DNA of 64,000 nt from Pelobates cultripes (Eukaryota > Chordata > Amphibia > Anura > Pelobatidae). How positions within the stretch are numbered: the first letter of the stretch is position 1; each line of letters opens with the position of its first letter. This document shows, piece after piece, positions 11,725 through 23,651 of this stretch. Location: NCBI GenBank assembly GCA_933207985.1, contig OW240916.1:138649493-138713492 (forward strand). Reading direction: 5' to 3'. The notes beneath the pieces were generated by a model. That model did not search any database. It saw nothing but the letters and a program-made list of their open reading frames with translations, and was not told the DNA's origin. The position numbers and the translations under genes were made by a program.

Positions 11725-11780
<56 letters not shown>

Positions 11781-12330
11781 CTCATTTTATTCAGGGGAAA
11801 CAGGGCTTTCATTTAATATCAAATATTTAGCTATGAAACATAATTTAATATGAAAAAAATGGGAGAAAATATTTTTTTTAGTTCTACTTGACATTTTAAC
11901 GGTCAATGTCATAATACTGTTTGTTTTTACTGCAAAAAAATACACATTTGTATTCAGCAAAGTCTCACGTGTAAAACAGTCCCCCCTATGTACAGGTTTT
12001 ATGGTGTTTTGGGAAGTTACAGGGTCGAATATAGCACGTTACATTTGAAATTGAAATTCGCCAGATTGGTTACGTTGCCGTTGGGACTTTATAGTAGCCC
12101 AGGAATGAAATTTACACCCATAATGGCATATCATTTGCAATAGTAGACAACCCAAGATATTGCAAATGGGTATGTCCAGTCTTTTTTAGTAGCCATTTGG
12201 TGACAAACACTGGCCAAAGTTATAATGCATTAAAAATGTAACTATTGCCTCTAGTCCCCTTATACATGGTTACGATGGCTTCATCAGCATGCTGCAAAAA
12301 AAAAAAAAAAAACAAGCCTAGGAACAACAA
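11606..12330 (+). repeat. Interspersed repeat beginning TTAACCCCTTAAGGACTGAG
   Basis: It starts with the same 15 bases as the 80-bp TTAA MITE and then differs. It contains an (AT)n tract at 11726-11778 and continues through low-GC sequence with GTTACAGGGTCGAATATAGC near 12017. The right end is uncertain; a poly-A run lies at 12296-12312. Shared termini suggest a larger relative of the MITE, mobilised by the same enzyme. Confidence 0.45.
11726..11778. repeat. (AT)n microsatellite
   Basis: An uninterrupted run of AT dinucleotides, about 26 units, inside the larger interspersed repeat. Confidence 0.95.
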
Positions 12331-12616
12331 TCTGGGATGCGTTTAGTGTGCCAGACATCTAATTTCTTATGAACACAGACTACAAAGCACTGACAAATTC
12401 CAACGGAGAAACCTATAATGAGCTGTTTTATTAAAGCAAAGGGTAAATGTGGATTTTCTCACAGCTACAAGACACAGCATGCTTAACAATGTAAAATACC
12501 AGCTAACAATAACACTGCCTAGATCAAGGTAGAAATTCAGTTTGGCACATTAGTTCCATCCAATGAAACACTTCAGACAGAATATTTGCTAGTTTTCAGA
12601 AATGCACAGTCTTAAA

Positions 12617-13113
12617 TTAAAGGAACACTATAGTCACCTAAACAACTTTAGATTAATGAAGCAGTTTTAGTGTATAGATCATACCTGTCAAGTTTTACTG
12701 CTCAATTCTCTGCCATTTAGGAGTTAAATTACTTTGTTTCATGCAGCCCATGTCACACCTTCCCTGACTCTAATTGATTGACAGAGCCTGCATAAAAAAA
12801 AAAAAATTTAAAAAAATAGTTTCACTTTCAATCAGATGTAATTTACCTTAAACAATGTTACTGTTTGCTCTTTTTATTGAACTTTAATCACATACAGGAG
12901 GCTCTTGCAGGGTCTAGCAAGCTATTAACATAGCAGGGGATAAGAAAATCTAAATTAAACAGAATTGCAGGGAGGTGTGACTAGGGTTCATAAACAAAGT
13001 GATTTAACGTCTAAATGGCAGAGAATTGAGCAGTGAGGCTGTGGGGCATGATCTATACACCAAAACGGCTTCATTAAGCTAAAGTTGTTTTGGTGACTAT
13101 AGTGACCCCTTAA
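12617..13113. repeat. CACTATAG-family MITE, 497-bp copy
   Basis: The ends are TTAAAGGAACACTATAGTCAC and GTGACTATAGTGACCCCTTAA. Next to each end are complementary blocks (CTTTAGATTAATGAAGCAG and CTTCATTAAGCTAAAG). The centre has GACAGAGCCTGCAT and a poly-A stretch. It is a different subfamily from the short copy at 6674. Confidence 0.75.
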
Positions 13114-14640
13114 GTATTCCAATTTTCATTAAGTTTATGTGGTACAAAATAGACAAACGTGGGAGGGGGAATAAAAAAAAATCCTTATCCTTTGACAAAA
13201 CTGTTACAGAGATACAGGATTTTGAGAAAAAAATATTTTTTTTTACTTAAAATGAAAGTTTAAATATACATAACTCAGATGTTTCACTATTCACAATATT
13301 GGCCATTACATATATACTACATTTCTGGGCTACAGGGGTCTAGAAAGTTAAAAAGGTATGGTCTTAAAAAAATAAATAAATTATACTTAATTGTACAGCG
13401 TTAGTTTAACTCATTACAAACTTAGTATAATTACAATAACATATCACTTTTCTTCACCCCAAATTTTGGTCCCAAAAACAATGCTACTTCAGGGCAGTTT
13501 ATGTTGGTCACCAGGACCCAAGCCTTTCTTGGTATAATAAAGACTCATACGACACCTTGATAAAGCCAATGCAGGTAGGAATTTTTCAGAATTTATTTAA
13601 TACACTGTTTATTATATTTAAAGAATGTCATAGAGCTAACTTTTTCCAAGTGAAGAATTGGTCGCCAAGCTAGTTTCACATACATAATTGGTCCCTGTCA
13701 AAAAAGGATTACCAATCACTAGCCTATATAATCATCATTGTTCTGACATTAACTGTAATCTCAGAAACTATGCTCTAACTAATATATATTTTTTACAGTA
13801 TACAATTGAGGTGTGTAACCTAAACCACAAATGCTTTAAAGAACACTCCATTCTGTGACACCCAAACCCAAGAAAGATTACAGAAACACACAAAAACTAA
13901 AGAAAAACAGAGAACCCTTGTCAGCATATATTGAGAACAAATAACAGGATGCCCAAGAAGTCATAGGACAAATATGTATGATGTGTAAAATAAAATAAAT
14001 AAAAAAAATTCATTCAATATATCTGGTTACAAAACTCAAAATAAGAATGGTAAAAAAAAAAATAAAAAAAATTATATATATATATATATATCATAATCAT
14101 AATAAATAATACATTGTAAACAAACACTGACCCTAAAATCAATCATATTGAATATTTCCCAGAAGTGAAACTAAGCCGATAAATAGATTTTCCAGGAAAT
14201 GGAACCGAGAGTCATTTCTTTTCTGTAATTGGCCAACTACAGGGATGTTGGCGGTGTTGCTCCTATCCTTAGCTGGCCCAGGCATCCCTGTCACAGAAAC
14301 TAACAGCATATGTCAAGATAATATGAAACAATAGGAAACACAATGATATGAAACAATAGGAAACAAGTGATTTTCAGGATATCCCTGAAATGTGTGCCAA
14401 ACGAGTCATAAATTGTCGTATTTACTACTTTTTGTTTATTGACGTTAAACATGATCATTCTTTGTAGCAGTTACGATTGTAAATCATAAGTAAACACTCC
14501 TGTGGAATATTACTGGGGTTAGATAAGCAAAACAGGTAAACAAACTGTATTTGCTCCTTATAGGACCCTTACAGCACTATTGAAGTCTTACAATAGTAGC
14601 AGCACGAGTTTAACAGTTATTAATCACTGCAAACCTGGAT
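13114..14640. other. Intron 1, plain sequence
   Basis: AT-rich, with A/T runs near 13172 and 13230 and an (AT) run at 14073-14092. A 22-base tandem duplication containing AATATGAAACAATAGGAAAC lies near 14320-14364. No coding signs. Confidence 0.45.
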
Positions 14641-15124
14641 GGTCTTTGTCACACTCCCCAAAGGGGAATTTTCTACTTGCCAGGGTTCTATTTCCACTTG
14701 CCAATGGCTACTGAAAAGTTGAAATTTCAAGCCATGCTCTTAGAATGGATTTTTGTGATTGTATTTCTACAACTCAGTTGTATTGCTGCCTGCAGGTAAA
14801 TCCATAAGGAATCTGGGATATGTGAGCCCATTACCTCCAACACGGATGGCTGGGGAATTGTGGAGGCGGGCAGGAAGCTGAGGAATTGTGGAAGCGGGCT
14901 GCTGGCTGCACATTGTGGCGGCGGGAGACGAGGGAGATGTGATGTCCTTGCTCTGCTCCCTTGCACACGCAACTTAGTGAGTCCAGCGCCGAAATATGAT
15001 GTCATATTCTGGCCCCACCTTACTAAACAGCTACCTTGCCGCCCATCAACAATACAAGCATACAGCCTCCCACCTCCACAATCCCCCAGCCAGTCATAGG
15101 TATTAAAACAAGCAATACTGCATG

Positions 15125-15202
15125 AGTGTGTCAGGGTCTGTCTGTCATGGTATATATGTCTGTCTGTGCAAGTGTCTGTCTGTCTATCCTGGTGTGTGTG
15201 TG
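15125..15202. repeat. Degenerate TGTCTG simple repeat
   Basis: Repeats of TGTC and GTCTG with TGTGTG at the end. It creates a spurious cysteine- and valine-rich frame that is not a gene. The GC-richer stretch 14830-14960 before it may be an old DNA-transposon fragment. Confidence 0.7.
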
Positions 15203-15663
15203 TTTAGGTGACCAGACCCTTTCCGTACAAGGCAATGGTATTTTTACTCAACTTTTTTCCCCCACTTGTTGCAGGTCTTCCCTCGACTGGCCCCATCTCT
15301 ATGGCTGAGATTATCAAGCTTGATGATCAGAGAAAATGTAATGTTTTCCCATAGGAAAATATTGGGAGTGATTGCGCATGCACACCAATAAGCATCTCAT
15401 TGAATCAATGCGTCTCCATGGGGAGCATGGAGTCGCTGAATGCAGGTGTTGCACACTGTGCAGCACTGACACAGGATGCACCTCTTGCAGTGGCGTACAT
15501 ACCGGGGTTGCAGGGGTCTCGGCTGCGACCGGGCCCAGCCCACCAGGGGGCCCGGCCGCCCCTGCGACCCGGTATGTACCCACAGGGCCAGCCTCTTCTC
15601 CAGGGGGGCCCAGGAACCGGCCACCTCAGGGCCCCCCGAGGCTGGCCCTGCTGACACCCGGCA

Positions 15664-15838
15664 GGCAGGCGCGCGAGGGAGCACTCTCCCCTGAGGGCTT
15701 CCTCTTCAGCTCCCTCGCGCACCGAATGTATACCGGAGCCGGAAGATGACGTCATCTTCCGGCTCCGGCATCCCTATGCGGTGCGCGAGGGAGCTGAAGA
15801 GGAAGCCCTCAGGGGAGAGTGCTCCCTCGCGCGCCGGC
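15664..15838. repeat. 175-bp GC-rich near-palindrome centred on TGACGTCA
   Basis: The centre lies between 15750 and 15751. The inner 36 bases (15733-15768) are a perfect palindrome, with GATGACGTCATC in the middle, which contains a CRE (CREB/ATF) site. Outward, the arms continue with few differences through GAGGGAGCTGAAGAGG and AGTGCTCCCTCGCGCG. Because both arms read the same, open frames occur on both strands; none is judged a gene. Confidence 0.85.
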
Positions 15839-16428
15839 CACCCAGACAGCCAGCCCGCCCAGGAGCCCAGCAGCAACCATGGACCCCAGGGAATCCCCCC
15901 AGCACTCCAAAAGGTAAGGAGGCTGGGGGGATTAAATTTTTATTTTTTATTTTTTTTTTTTAAATGTGTTTGTGTGTGTGTTTTTGTAAGTGAGTGTGTA
16001 TGTATGTCTGTCACTGAGTGTGTGTCGGTCAGTAAATGTGTGTGTCTGTTAGCTAGTGTGTATGCGTCTGTTCGTGAGAGAGAGTGTGTGTGTGTGTGTG
16101 TTCAGCATTTACCTTTGAGTAATGCTTTTCTATGGGCGGTTTAAATGCGCGCGCACCTTTTGCCGCACATGTGCATTCGGAGCTGAGATAAGAGGGATCC
16201 CCAGCGCCAGGGGAGTCAATGCTTTCCTATGGACGTTCAATGTCTTCTCACTGTGATTTTCACAGTGAGAATCGTGGAAGCTCCTCTAGCGGCTGTCAAT
16301 GAGACAGCCACCAAAGGCTGGATTAACCCTCTCTGAAACTGCTATGTTTTCAGCTGCAGGGTTAAAACTAGAGGGACCTGCACCCTGAGCACTTCATTGA
16401 GCTGATGTGATCTGGGTGTCTGGGTGCC

Positions 16429-16931
16429 TTTAAAGGACCACTATAGGGTTAATCCTAGCTGGACCAGGCACCCAGACCACTTCATTAAGCTAACGTGGTC
16501 TGGGTGCCTGGTCCAGCTAGGATTAACCCTTTTTTTATAAACATAGAAACTGCTATGTTTACACTGAGGGTTAATCCAGCCTCTAAAGCCTCTAGTGGCT
16601 GTCTCATTGACAGCCGCTAGAGGCGTTTGCGTGCTTCTCACTGTGAAAAATCACAGTGAGAAGACGCCAGCGTCCATAGGAAAGCATTGTAAATGCTTTC
16701 CTATGAGACTGGCTGAATGCGCGCGCGGCTCCTGCCGCGCATGCAGCTGATGACGTCGCTAGGAAGGAGAGGAGGAGGAAAGCTCCCCGCCCGCGCTGGA
16801 GAAAGGTAAGATTTTAACCCCTTCCACTCCCCAGAGCCCAGCGGGAGGGGGTCCCTGAGGGTGGGGGCACCCTCAGGGCACTATAGTGCCAGGAAAACAA
16901 GTGTTTTCCTGGCACTATAGTGGTCCTTTAA
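16429..16931. repeat. CACTATAG-family MITE nested in the hAT-like element
   Basis: TTAAAGGACCACTATAGGGT to GGCACTATAGTGGTCCTTTAA. It contains ATGAGACTGGCTGAATGCGC and CTGCCGCGCATGCAG in the core. A truncated sister copy (about 16180-16432) abuts its left end. Confidence 0.75.
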
Positions 16932-17364
16932 GTGTGTGTGCATACCACGGTCGCGGGGTCGCAGCCCTGCAACCAAGTGCCCGCCGCCATTTGTTGCGGC
17001 CCTGACCCACGCCAAGTAAGCGCGCGGGGGGGGCCAAGGATCAATTTTCGCACCGGGGCCCCATGGGTCATGTGTACGCCACTGACCTCTGGTGGCTGTC
17101 TTGAGTGACTGCCACTAGAGGTGTCACTAGGAAAAGGCAGTGTTTCTATTGAAAATCCGTCAGGGAGAGGCTATAGACATCAGAACCACTACATTAAGCT
17201 GTAGTGGTCCTAGTGACTATAGTGTCCCTTTAAGAATTTTATTTTTGTTGTTTAATATAAAGCTTTTAAAGTTAAAAAATAAATAAATAAAAAATACAAC
17301 AACCTGGCTCCTAACTTTTTTTTAGCTGGCTCCTAATTTCAAAGCAAATTTGTCAAGCCCTGAG

Positions 17365-17700
17365 TTAAAAGGTTCCTATAGTGAAAAACAAACCCGTTTT
17401 ACTGGCACGATAGGGTCCTGGAGTGCCCCCCTCACACGGGGCTCCCTTCCTGCGGGGCTGAAGGCGTTAAAACCCATTCAGCTACTTACCTGAATCCAGC
17501 GCCGATGTCCCTCGGTGCTGGGTCAGACTACGCCTATGACCCTTTTCAGCAGTCAGCTGGCTGGGGAGACCTAATGTGCATGCGCAGCAATGGCTGCGCG
17601 CATTATACCTCCCCATAGAAAAGTATTGCAGCACTAAGTGCAAAAGGGTCATAGCACCCAGACTACTTTAACTTGCATAAAATGCCTTTATAAGATTTCA
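17365..17700. repeat. CACTATAG-superfamily fragment
   Basis: It begins AAAAGGTTCCTATAGTG and AACCCGTTTTACTGGCACGA, then GAATCCAGCGCCGATGTCCC and CGCATTATACCTCCCCATAG, which are shared with the copies at 29607 and 54037. It lacks one terminus. Confidence 0.6.
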
Positions 17701-17739
17701 CACAGGGCATTCAATGGAGCTGGCCACTTTTTGGTTCAC

Positions 17740-19060
17740 GTGGCAGAAAAAAAAAAAAAAAGTGGGGTTTTCCTTTATTTTTGCTGAATCAAAAAAAAAA
17801 AAAAAATGAATAAAAGCATGAATGTAACTGAACACAAAATAAAGTTTGTACAGGAATAGCACACACCAACTTTACAAAATGCACATGAGAAGTTCTTTGT
17901 TATAAGTTTGTGTGCCAAAAAAAACCCCAAAAAACCAAACACAATTTTACTCCAATATTTAGCAGAGATATATATATTTTTGTGTGGCATTTTTTTTTCT
18001 TTTATGGCTATTAAGCTTACAAGACAAGCATTCCAAATTCTAAAATTGCTCCACTTTAAAAAAGTTTATTTTACTCCTTGTGCTTTGTGACCTGTAACTA
18101 CCAAAATAAATAAATAAACAAACAAAACTAAAAATCCCAGACACATTATATATTTTTATAAATCAGAACAACTAAATGATTTTTAATTGCTTTCCTTAAC
18201 CTGCACTAATTATGCACACATTATTATTGCAAAAACTGTAAAAAAAAAAATTCTCATTTTTTTTGCATTTTTCTGTATTTTGTTTATAATAAATTGTTTA
18301 TAATAAATTTGTTACATCAAATTAAAGCCCTTTCTGTCCTTTAAAAAAAAACAAAAAAACAGTATATAATGTGTCGGTGTAATAAATGAGAGAGATGCAA
18401 ATTGGAGTTGAACGTAAACAGCAAGAAAATGCAAAAATTGCTTGTGTCATTAAGAGTAAGACAAGCTTCTGAAGCTGTGTCCTTAAGGGGTTAATAGTAT
18501 CATGGAAAGATTCTGTTAAAAGGTAAATGCATTAAGTGACTGACATGATACATTTTAGAGGTGTATATTTTATATTTTTAGCCAATTAGTTTATTTCGTA
18601 GCCTTGTATTCCAGTTGTTTTCTTTGGTGCATCCTGTACTCTATTTGTTTATGCTGGAAAGGAAAGCAAAGCTTCCATGGACAAACTGTACAGAAAATAT
18701 TAGCATGCCATGTGAGATTGATTATGCAATATCTCACAGGCTAAAAACGGTAACAGTGAGCCATCAGCAGCAAGGTTACCTGAAAAAGTTAAGTGTTAAC
18801 CGTTTTTAGCCCCGAAGTATATCATATTAATAGGCTATTTATATACACCTTATCTGAATACACCAAACATCAATGTATATAAAAAATGGATTTAATTTTA
18901 GGGAACCAAGTAATGTATGCTTTCTTGTTCATCGTATGTAAAGAGCTACTGTTAAAACAAACAACCTGTACACAGAGTGAGATATTTGTAGTGTCATGCA
19001 TTGTTATACAATCCATATACCTGTTGACAAATATACAAGTCTTCACGGTGAGTTTGAGAA
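17740..19060. other. Intron 1, AT-rich with simple runs
   Basis: Poly-A and poly-T runs lie at 17747-17761, 17791-17806, 18241-18250 and 18343-18360. A 3' fragment of the TTAA MITE (GTCCTTAAGGGGTTAATAG) lies at 18479-18497. The short frames contain no motifs. Confidence 0.5.
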
Positions 19061-19123
19061 TGAATGTGCAGGGCCGCCTTAGGGCATGGTGCACAGCGCT
19101 CCCTCCAGCCAGGCACTCTGTGT

Positions 19124-19278
19124 AGCGTGGTTGAGCGGAGCAGTGCGCACCGCGGTACAGGAACCTTTGTTTCCTGTACCCGGCCGGACTGAAAGGAAGT
19201 GGGGAGCACTTACTATCAGTCCGGCCAGGTACAGGAAACTGAGGTTCCTGTACCGCGGTCTGCTCCGCTCAGCCACGT
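19124..19278. repeat. GC-rich hairpin with about 65-bp arms
   Basis: The left arm CCGCGGTACAGGAACC..TTTCCTGTACCCGGCC is complementary to the right arm, with a spacer near 19190-19220 (AGGAAGTGGGGAGCAC). The preceding GCAGGGCCGCCTTAGGGC at about 19068 looks like a hAT terminus, so the hairpin may belong to a truncated element that runs to about 20360. Confidence 0.7.
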
Positions 19279-19335
19279 TACAATAAAGGTAGGAGACTAA
19301 CCAGGGACGGGAGGGGGCGAGAGAGAGAGGGCGTA

Positions 19336-19680
19336 ATGAACACTATGGGACAGGGGAAGGGGAAAGGCCACTATGGGACCGGGAAGGCAACTATGGGACG
19401 GGAAGGGCAACTATGGGACGGGAAGGGGAAGGGGCAACTAAGGGATGGGGAGTGGGGAAGGGCAGCTATGGGATGGGGAAGTGGGGGAAGGCAACCATGG
19501 GACGGGAAGGGCAACTATAGGACAGGAGGGGAAGGGCAACTAAGGGATGGGGATGGGAGGGGAAAGGCAACTAAGGGACGGGGAGGGGCAACTATGGGTG
19601 GGGAGGGGAGGGAAGGGCCACTATGGGACGGGGAAGGGGGGGAAGGCAACTATGGGACGGGGAAGGGGGGGGAAGGAGTG
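19336..19680. repeat. GA-rich minisatellite, about 20-bp unit
   Basis: Degenerate tandem copies of a unit with core CTATGGGACGGGGAAGG. Unit length varies between about 13 and 28 bases. The two long glycine-rich frames (MGQGKGKG..., MGRGRGGRQ...) are by-products of the repeat and not genes. A GTGT-rich tract follows to 19810. Confidence 0.85.
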
Positions 19681-19859
19681 CAGTGAGTGAAGAGTGCTGT
19701 GTGTGGGGGGGTGCAGTTTGTGATGGGCGCTGTGTGTGTGTGTGGGGTGCTGTGTATGTGTGTAAGGGTGCAGTGTGCGTCAGGGGTGCTGTGTGTGTGA
19801 AAGGGGTGCTTTGCCCTGGTGGTGTTGAGTTCTCACAAGCTAACTACAGACAAGCTCAC

Positions 19860-21640
19860 TGACCCACACACACACACAAGCTCACTGACTCACACATAAG
19901 CTTTCTCACTAGCAGGCACACACACACACACACACACGACTGAGTATATAAAGTCTACCTGGCACTGGAGGCTGATGCTGGGAGGTCAGGTAGCCATTTT
20001 CAGCAGCAAGGTCTCCTGCTTAATGTGGTGGCAGAGCTTGATGGCGAGAGGCGGGGCTTGCATGCATGGGTGGAACTTACTACATGGGGGCATAGCCTGC
20101 ATCCGCGAGGCAGAGCAGGAGGCTGTTTGCTGGGGAAGCTGCTGGGAAATCGGAAAGGGAGACTGTCAGTGCTCCCTCCGTCCCATCAACCCCATCACCT
20201 CTCTCCAGCCCCCAGCATCTCCGTCCTGAATTCCCTCAGACTGCAACAGCCTGTTAGAGTCCTAGTGAAAATAAAAGCACATGGCTCTGCAAGTTGCCTG
20301 GACTGTCCCGTGAGAGTAAATTGCCCAGGACTTTCCCGGCAAAAACGGGACAGTTGGCAACTATGTAAAATGCAATGAGTTAGCTGTATGGATTGAATAC
20401 AACAAAACTAATTATTGTTTAGGGACAAGAGAATAGGATATGGTGCTGGTCTAACCAACACCAGTACCTCGGATAAGGTTACAGGGGGTATTAAGGGGCT
20501 TAACCCCAATAGAAGTGCATAAAACAAAACAAGACAAAAATGAGGATGGGAAAGCACCCTCGAATAGTTGGTGGGCCCACTCTCATTCACTAATACCTCC
20601 TAATAGAAGTCACATATACATGGTAGAAACCTTTATTGATAACCAAAAATTTAAAAAAGTTGAAAACAAAGGGTACTGAATACCCATACCCTAGCGCACC
20701 CTAAATGTGAATAAAACGTGATAAAATGAAAAAACAGTGTACCCTTTAAAAAACCTGGGTAGTCGATCTCTAGATACCATACAAGGGTATATCGGGTCCA
20801 AAAAGGCGGATAGTACTTGAGCCTAAAAAAAAGGGGGGGGGAGGGGGGAAAATCTAAATCATGCCATACAGGTAATTATTGTTTAGTGATATCTACCACA
20901 AAATTATGTTCTGCCTGTGGGATACTGTTAAAATGGCTCACAGTCTAGTTGAGACATGTATAATTACAGTGAATATTGGCCTTAAAAGACACACCTCTTT
21001 TTCTTTTAAGGTATTACGAAGGGCAACATTTGGAAATTTTGGAAAACTGACTCACCCAGTCTGGTTTTTAGCGACACTAAAATGTAACATTATCACTGTA
21101 TTTAGAAATTGAATTCACTGCTGCATGACAACAGATATTTGGTCTACATGGTTGGAGCACTTTGTGGATACAATCCTGGCTCATGCTTTTATGGCTTTCT
21201 TTGGAGCCATGGTCCAGTTCTGCACAGTGTGCCTGTGTGTCCCCCCACTCCTCTTTTTCCCCAGTTTTTATTTTATTTCTCTTCTACTGTTAAAGAACAT
21301 TTAATATATATTTTTTTTTTTTTCCAATGCAATGGAACTTATTCTTTAACTATTTTCATTACCATAAAATAAAAAATAAGTTTCAAATCAAAAGTAGCAA
21401 AAAAAATAATAAGACATGATGCATCAGCACTTTTCTAGCCCAGTTCTCGGAATTTGGGAGATTCCAAGTAGGTTAGAATTTCAATAGAAATTTACAGGAA
21501 ATAACGGCTTATTTTTACTGAATATGGAATCCATAACTTTGTTTCATGTAAAACAGTTTCCGTTCAACTGTTTTTAAAGCCATTTTTATATTATTTTCGA
21601 TTAACTGCCTTTCCCCCCACTAAGAGTTTGGGACTGTAAA
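19860..21640. other. Mixed old repeats, no gene
   Basis: An (AC)n tract lies at 19867-19937. 20270-20365 has CTGTCCCGTGAG and AACGGGACAGTTGG, which resemble ends of an old element. 20410-20870 contains TTTATTGATAACC and a purine-rich run (20827-20850) and looks like an unclassified repeat. 20880-21640 is plain sequence. Confidence 0.35.
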
Positions 21641-21649
21641 TCCAGAACT

Positions 21650-22615
21650 TCTGGTCTTTCCTCCCTCAAGTGTTGCTACTCCCTTGTCTGTGTCCCTCCA
21701 AGTCAATAGCGCTACCATCCGCTGTACCTCTAAGGCTAGCTTCCTAAGTGTTCTCTTTGATTCCGACCTCTCCATCACCCCTCATGTCCAATCAATCGCC
21801 AAATCCTGCCGCTTCAATCTCAAAAACATTGCGCGCATCCAACCTTATTTAACACCTGATACGGCAAAGGTGCTTGTCCATGCTGCTGTCCTCTCTTGCC
21901 TTGACTACTGTAATCCGCTTCTCAGTGGTCTTGCGTGTTCCCAACTTGACCCGTTACAGTCTATAATGAATGCGGAGACGAGACTCATCTTCCTGTCCAC
22001 CCGCACCTCCCCCCCTTTGTCAGTCCCTCCATTGGCTTCCCATAAGATATAGGGCTCAATTTAAGATCCTGACACATGCTTACAAATCTCTACTCAATGC
22101 TGCTCCCACCTACTTATCCTCACTAATACACAAATATGTCAAATTTAGGGCCCTACGCTCTGCCGGAGAACTACGTCTAACCTTTATTCGTACCCCTACC
22201 TCTGATGATCACCTCTTCTCTAGGGCTGCACCGTTCCTATGAAATGCCCTTCCCCTCTCTGTTAGACTTTCACCCAATCTCCACTCCTTCAAAAAAAAAA
22301 AAAAATTATTTTCCTTCATTGGGAAAGCATATCATTTAAACTTAACAGCTTTCCCTCCCCGCACCCCGATTCCTCACCTGAAACGGTCATCTAAACAAAA
22401 CACTAATCCGTCAATGAAAACTATCCTAGCAACCTACTCTTCTACCCTAACGTTTTGTGTCACTATACCCCACTCCCTTCAGCATGTGAGCAGGGCTCTC
22501 AATTCCCTCTGTTCCTGTGTGTCCAACTATTCTGATTACATATACGTGTCTGTTAGTCCACCCATTGTACAGTGCTACGGAACTTGGCGCTTTATAAATA
22601 CTACTACTACTATTC
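21650..22615 (+). pseudogene. 3' end of a CR1/L2-clade LINE
   Basis: Translated in two frames it gives the conserved tail after the reverse transcriptase: SITPHVQSIAKSC, LSCLDYCNPLLSGL, LHWLPIRYRAQFKILTHAYK and FSRAAPFLWNALP. Frameshifts occur near 21960-22050 and 22240. The copy ends with TACGGAACTTGGCGCTTTAT and then ACTACTACT, the microsatellite-like 3' tail typical of this clade. It is 5' truncated, as most LINE copies are, and not functional. A second copy lies at 24835 in the other orientation. Confidence 0.75.
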
Positions 22616-22753
22616 CAGTTATACATCATGTCAATCACATTAAATATAAAAACACAATATTTTATTTATTTTTTAAATAAAAAACACACTTTGCCATGTT
22701 TCTTCCTCAAAGCTTGCATTTCAGTTTAGAATAATTAAAAGAATATACTAGGG

Positions 22754-23161
22754 CAGTGATGGTGAACCTGTGGCACGCCGGGCCCTCTCTGTGGGCACGC
22801 GGCCAGAGGTCGCCGGGGGAGGGGGCCGATGGCTGCCTGCATCAATGCAGAGTAGGCACCTGCCTGCCCAGAACGGCAGGCGCCTACTCTGCTTCCGTGT
22901 CGGGAGGACAGGGGGATGGATCTCAGAAGCAGCTCTCCTATCCTCCCACGAGCAATCTGTGTGGAGTGTTGCCGCAAGTTACCATGGCAACGCTCCACAC
23001 AGCATAGCGCGGGAGGACAGGAGAGCTTCTTCCCGGTCACATACTTACCACCACGGATGGCTGTGTCCCCACCTTCTCCCCCTGGTACAGATTGAATATA
23101 CTTTTTTTATTTAAATTTTTTTTTTTTTTATGTATCTTCCCTACGGCCCCCAATGCAAATA

Positions 23162-23206
<45 letters not shown>

Positions 23207-23651
23207 ACTCAGCAGTATTTATGTATTCAGCAGTGTGTGTGTGTGTGTGTGTGTGTACTCAGCAGTCTGTGTATGCAGCAGACTGTGTGTGGGTTTGTGT
23301 GTGTGTATTTAGCAGTCTGTCTGTGTGTTGGTGTGTGTATGTATTAGGCAGTCGGTGTGTGAAGGTGTTCAGCAGCCTGTGTGTATGTATTGCATTTGTT
23401 GGAGATACTAATAAATATAAGCTTAAATTTTATCTATTTATATCATTATTTAAAATTTGCCTCATTGAACTCTGTTGTGTTCTTCTTTTAAAACAAAAGA
23501 TGTTAATTAGTTCAGACAACTGTACGAGTTGTCTTTTCTAAACTTAAACTTCAGTATTCAGGTTTAATTGCCGTGTTGGCACTTTGAGGAAATAAAGTTG
23601 GCATGTATTGCGGTTTGGGCATTCAGGCTCAAAAAAGGTTTGCCATCACTG
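22754..23651. mobile_element. hAT-like non-autonomous element, 898 bp
   Basis: The left end CAGTGATGGTGAACC and the right end (other strand) CAGTGATGGCAAACC are inverted repeats. Flanking 8-mers TACTAGGG (22746-22753) and TGCTAGGG (23652-23659) agree at 7 of 8 bases. The interior has a GC-rich part (22780-23050) that includes short inverted blocks (GGCAGGCGCCTACTCTGC and GCAGAGTAGGCACCTGCC) and long GT tracts. No transposase. Confidence 0.8.
23164..23256. repeat. (GT)n microsatellites within the hAT-like element
   Basis: Runs of GT at 23165-23206 and 23234-23254, then degenerate GTGT sequence with CAGCAGTCTGTG repeats to 23400. They produce false cysteine/valine-repeat frames in three registers. 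Confidence 0.9.

Larger units (their letters stand above)
15488..17084. mobile_element. hAT-like non-autonomous element, 1,597 bp
   Basis: The ends are inverted repeats: CAGTGGCGTACATACCGGGG on the left and, on the other strand, CAGTGGCGTACACATGACCC on the right. Flanking 8-base repeats match at 7 of 8 positions (ACCTCTTG and ACCTCTGG). CAG..CTG ends plus 8-bp duplication are hAT features. No transposase is encoded. It carries a large GC-rich palindrome, a TGTG simple repeat (15960-16105) and two CACTATAG-family MITE copies, so it is itself a host for later insertions. Confidence 0.75.
15303..17233. repeat. MITE split by a hAT-like insertion
   Basis: The flanks at 15303-15487 and 17085-17233 together resemble a CACTATAG-family copy: the left part has TTCCCATAGGAAAATATTGG and GCGCATGC, and the right part has CTGCCACTAGAGG and ends GACTATAGTGTCCCTTTAA. 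The left terminus of the MITE is not clear. The hAT-like element sits between them, so the MITE is the older insertion. Confidence 0.5.

Noticed and set aside
15733..15768. A stand-alone CRE enhancer at TGACGTCA
   Set aside because: It is the centre of a transposon palindrome; its presence alone does not show regulation of any gene, so it is reported only as part of the element.
15372..15963. Many long overlapping frames on both strands around 15.4-15.9 kb
   Set aside because: They come from a GC-rich palindrome where stops are rare; the frames mirror each other and have no motifs.
19336..19862. Glycine-rich 116- and 79-residue frames
   Set aside because: Direct translation of a minisatellite and a GT-rich tract; unit length changes break any steady peptide repeat.
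23164..23400. A CRISPR-like regular array
   Set aside because: Spacing is irregular, the units are GT simple repeats, and the DNA is clearly eukaryotic.
23092..23541. 149-residue cysteine/valine-rich frame
   Set aside because: Translation of GT microsatellites inside a hAT-like element; the same tract is open in three frames.
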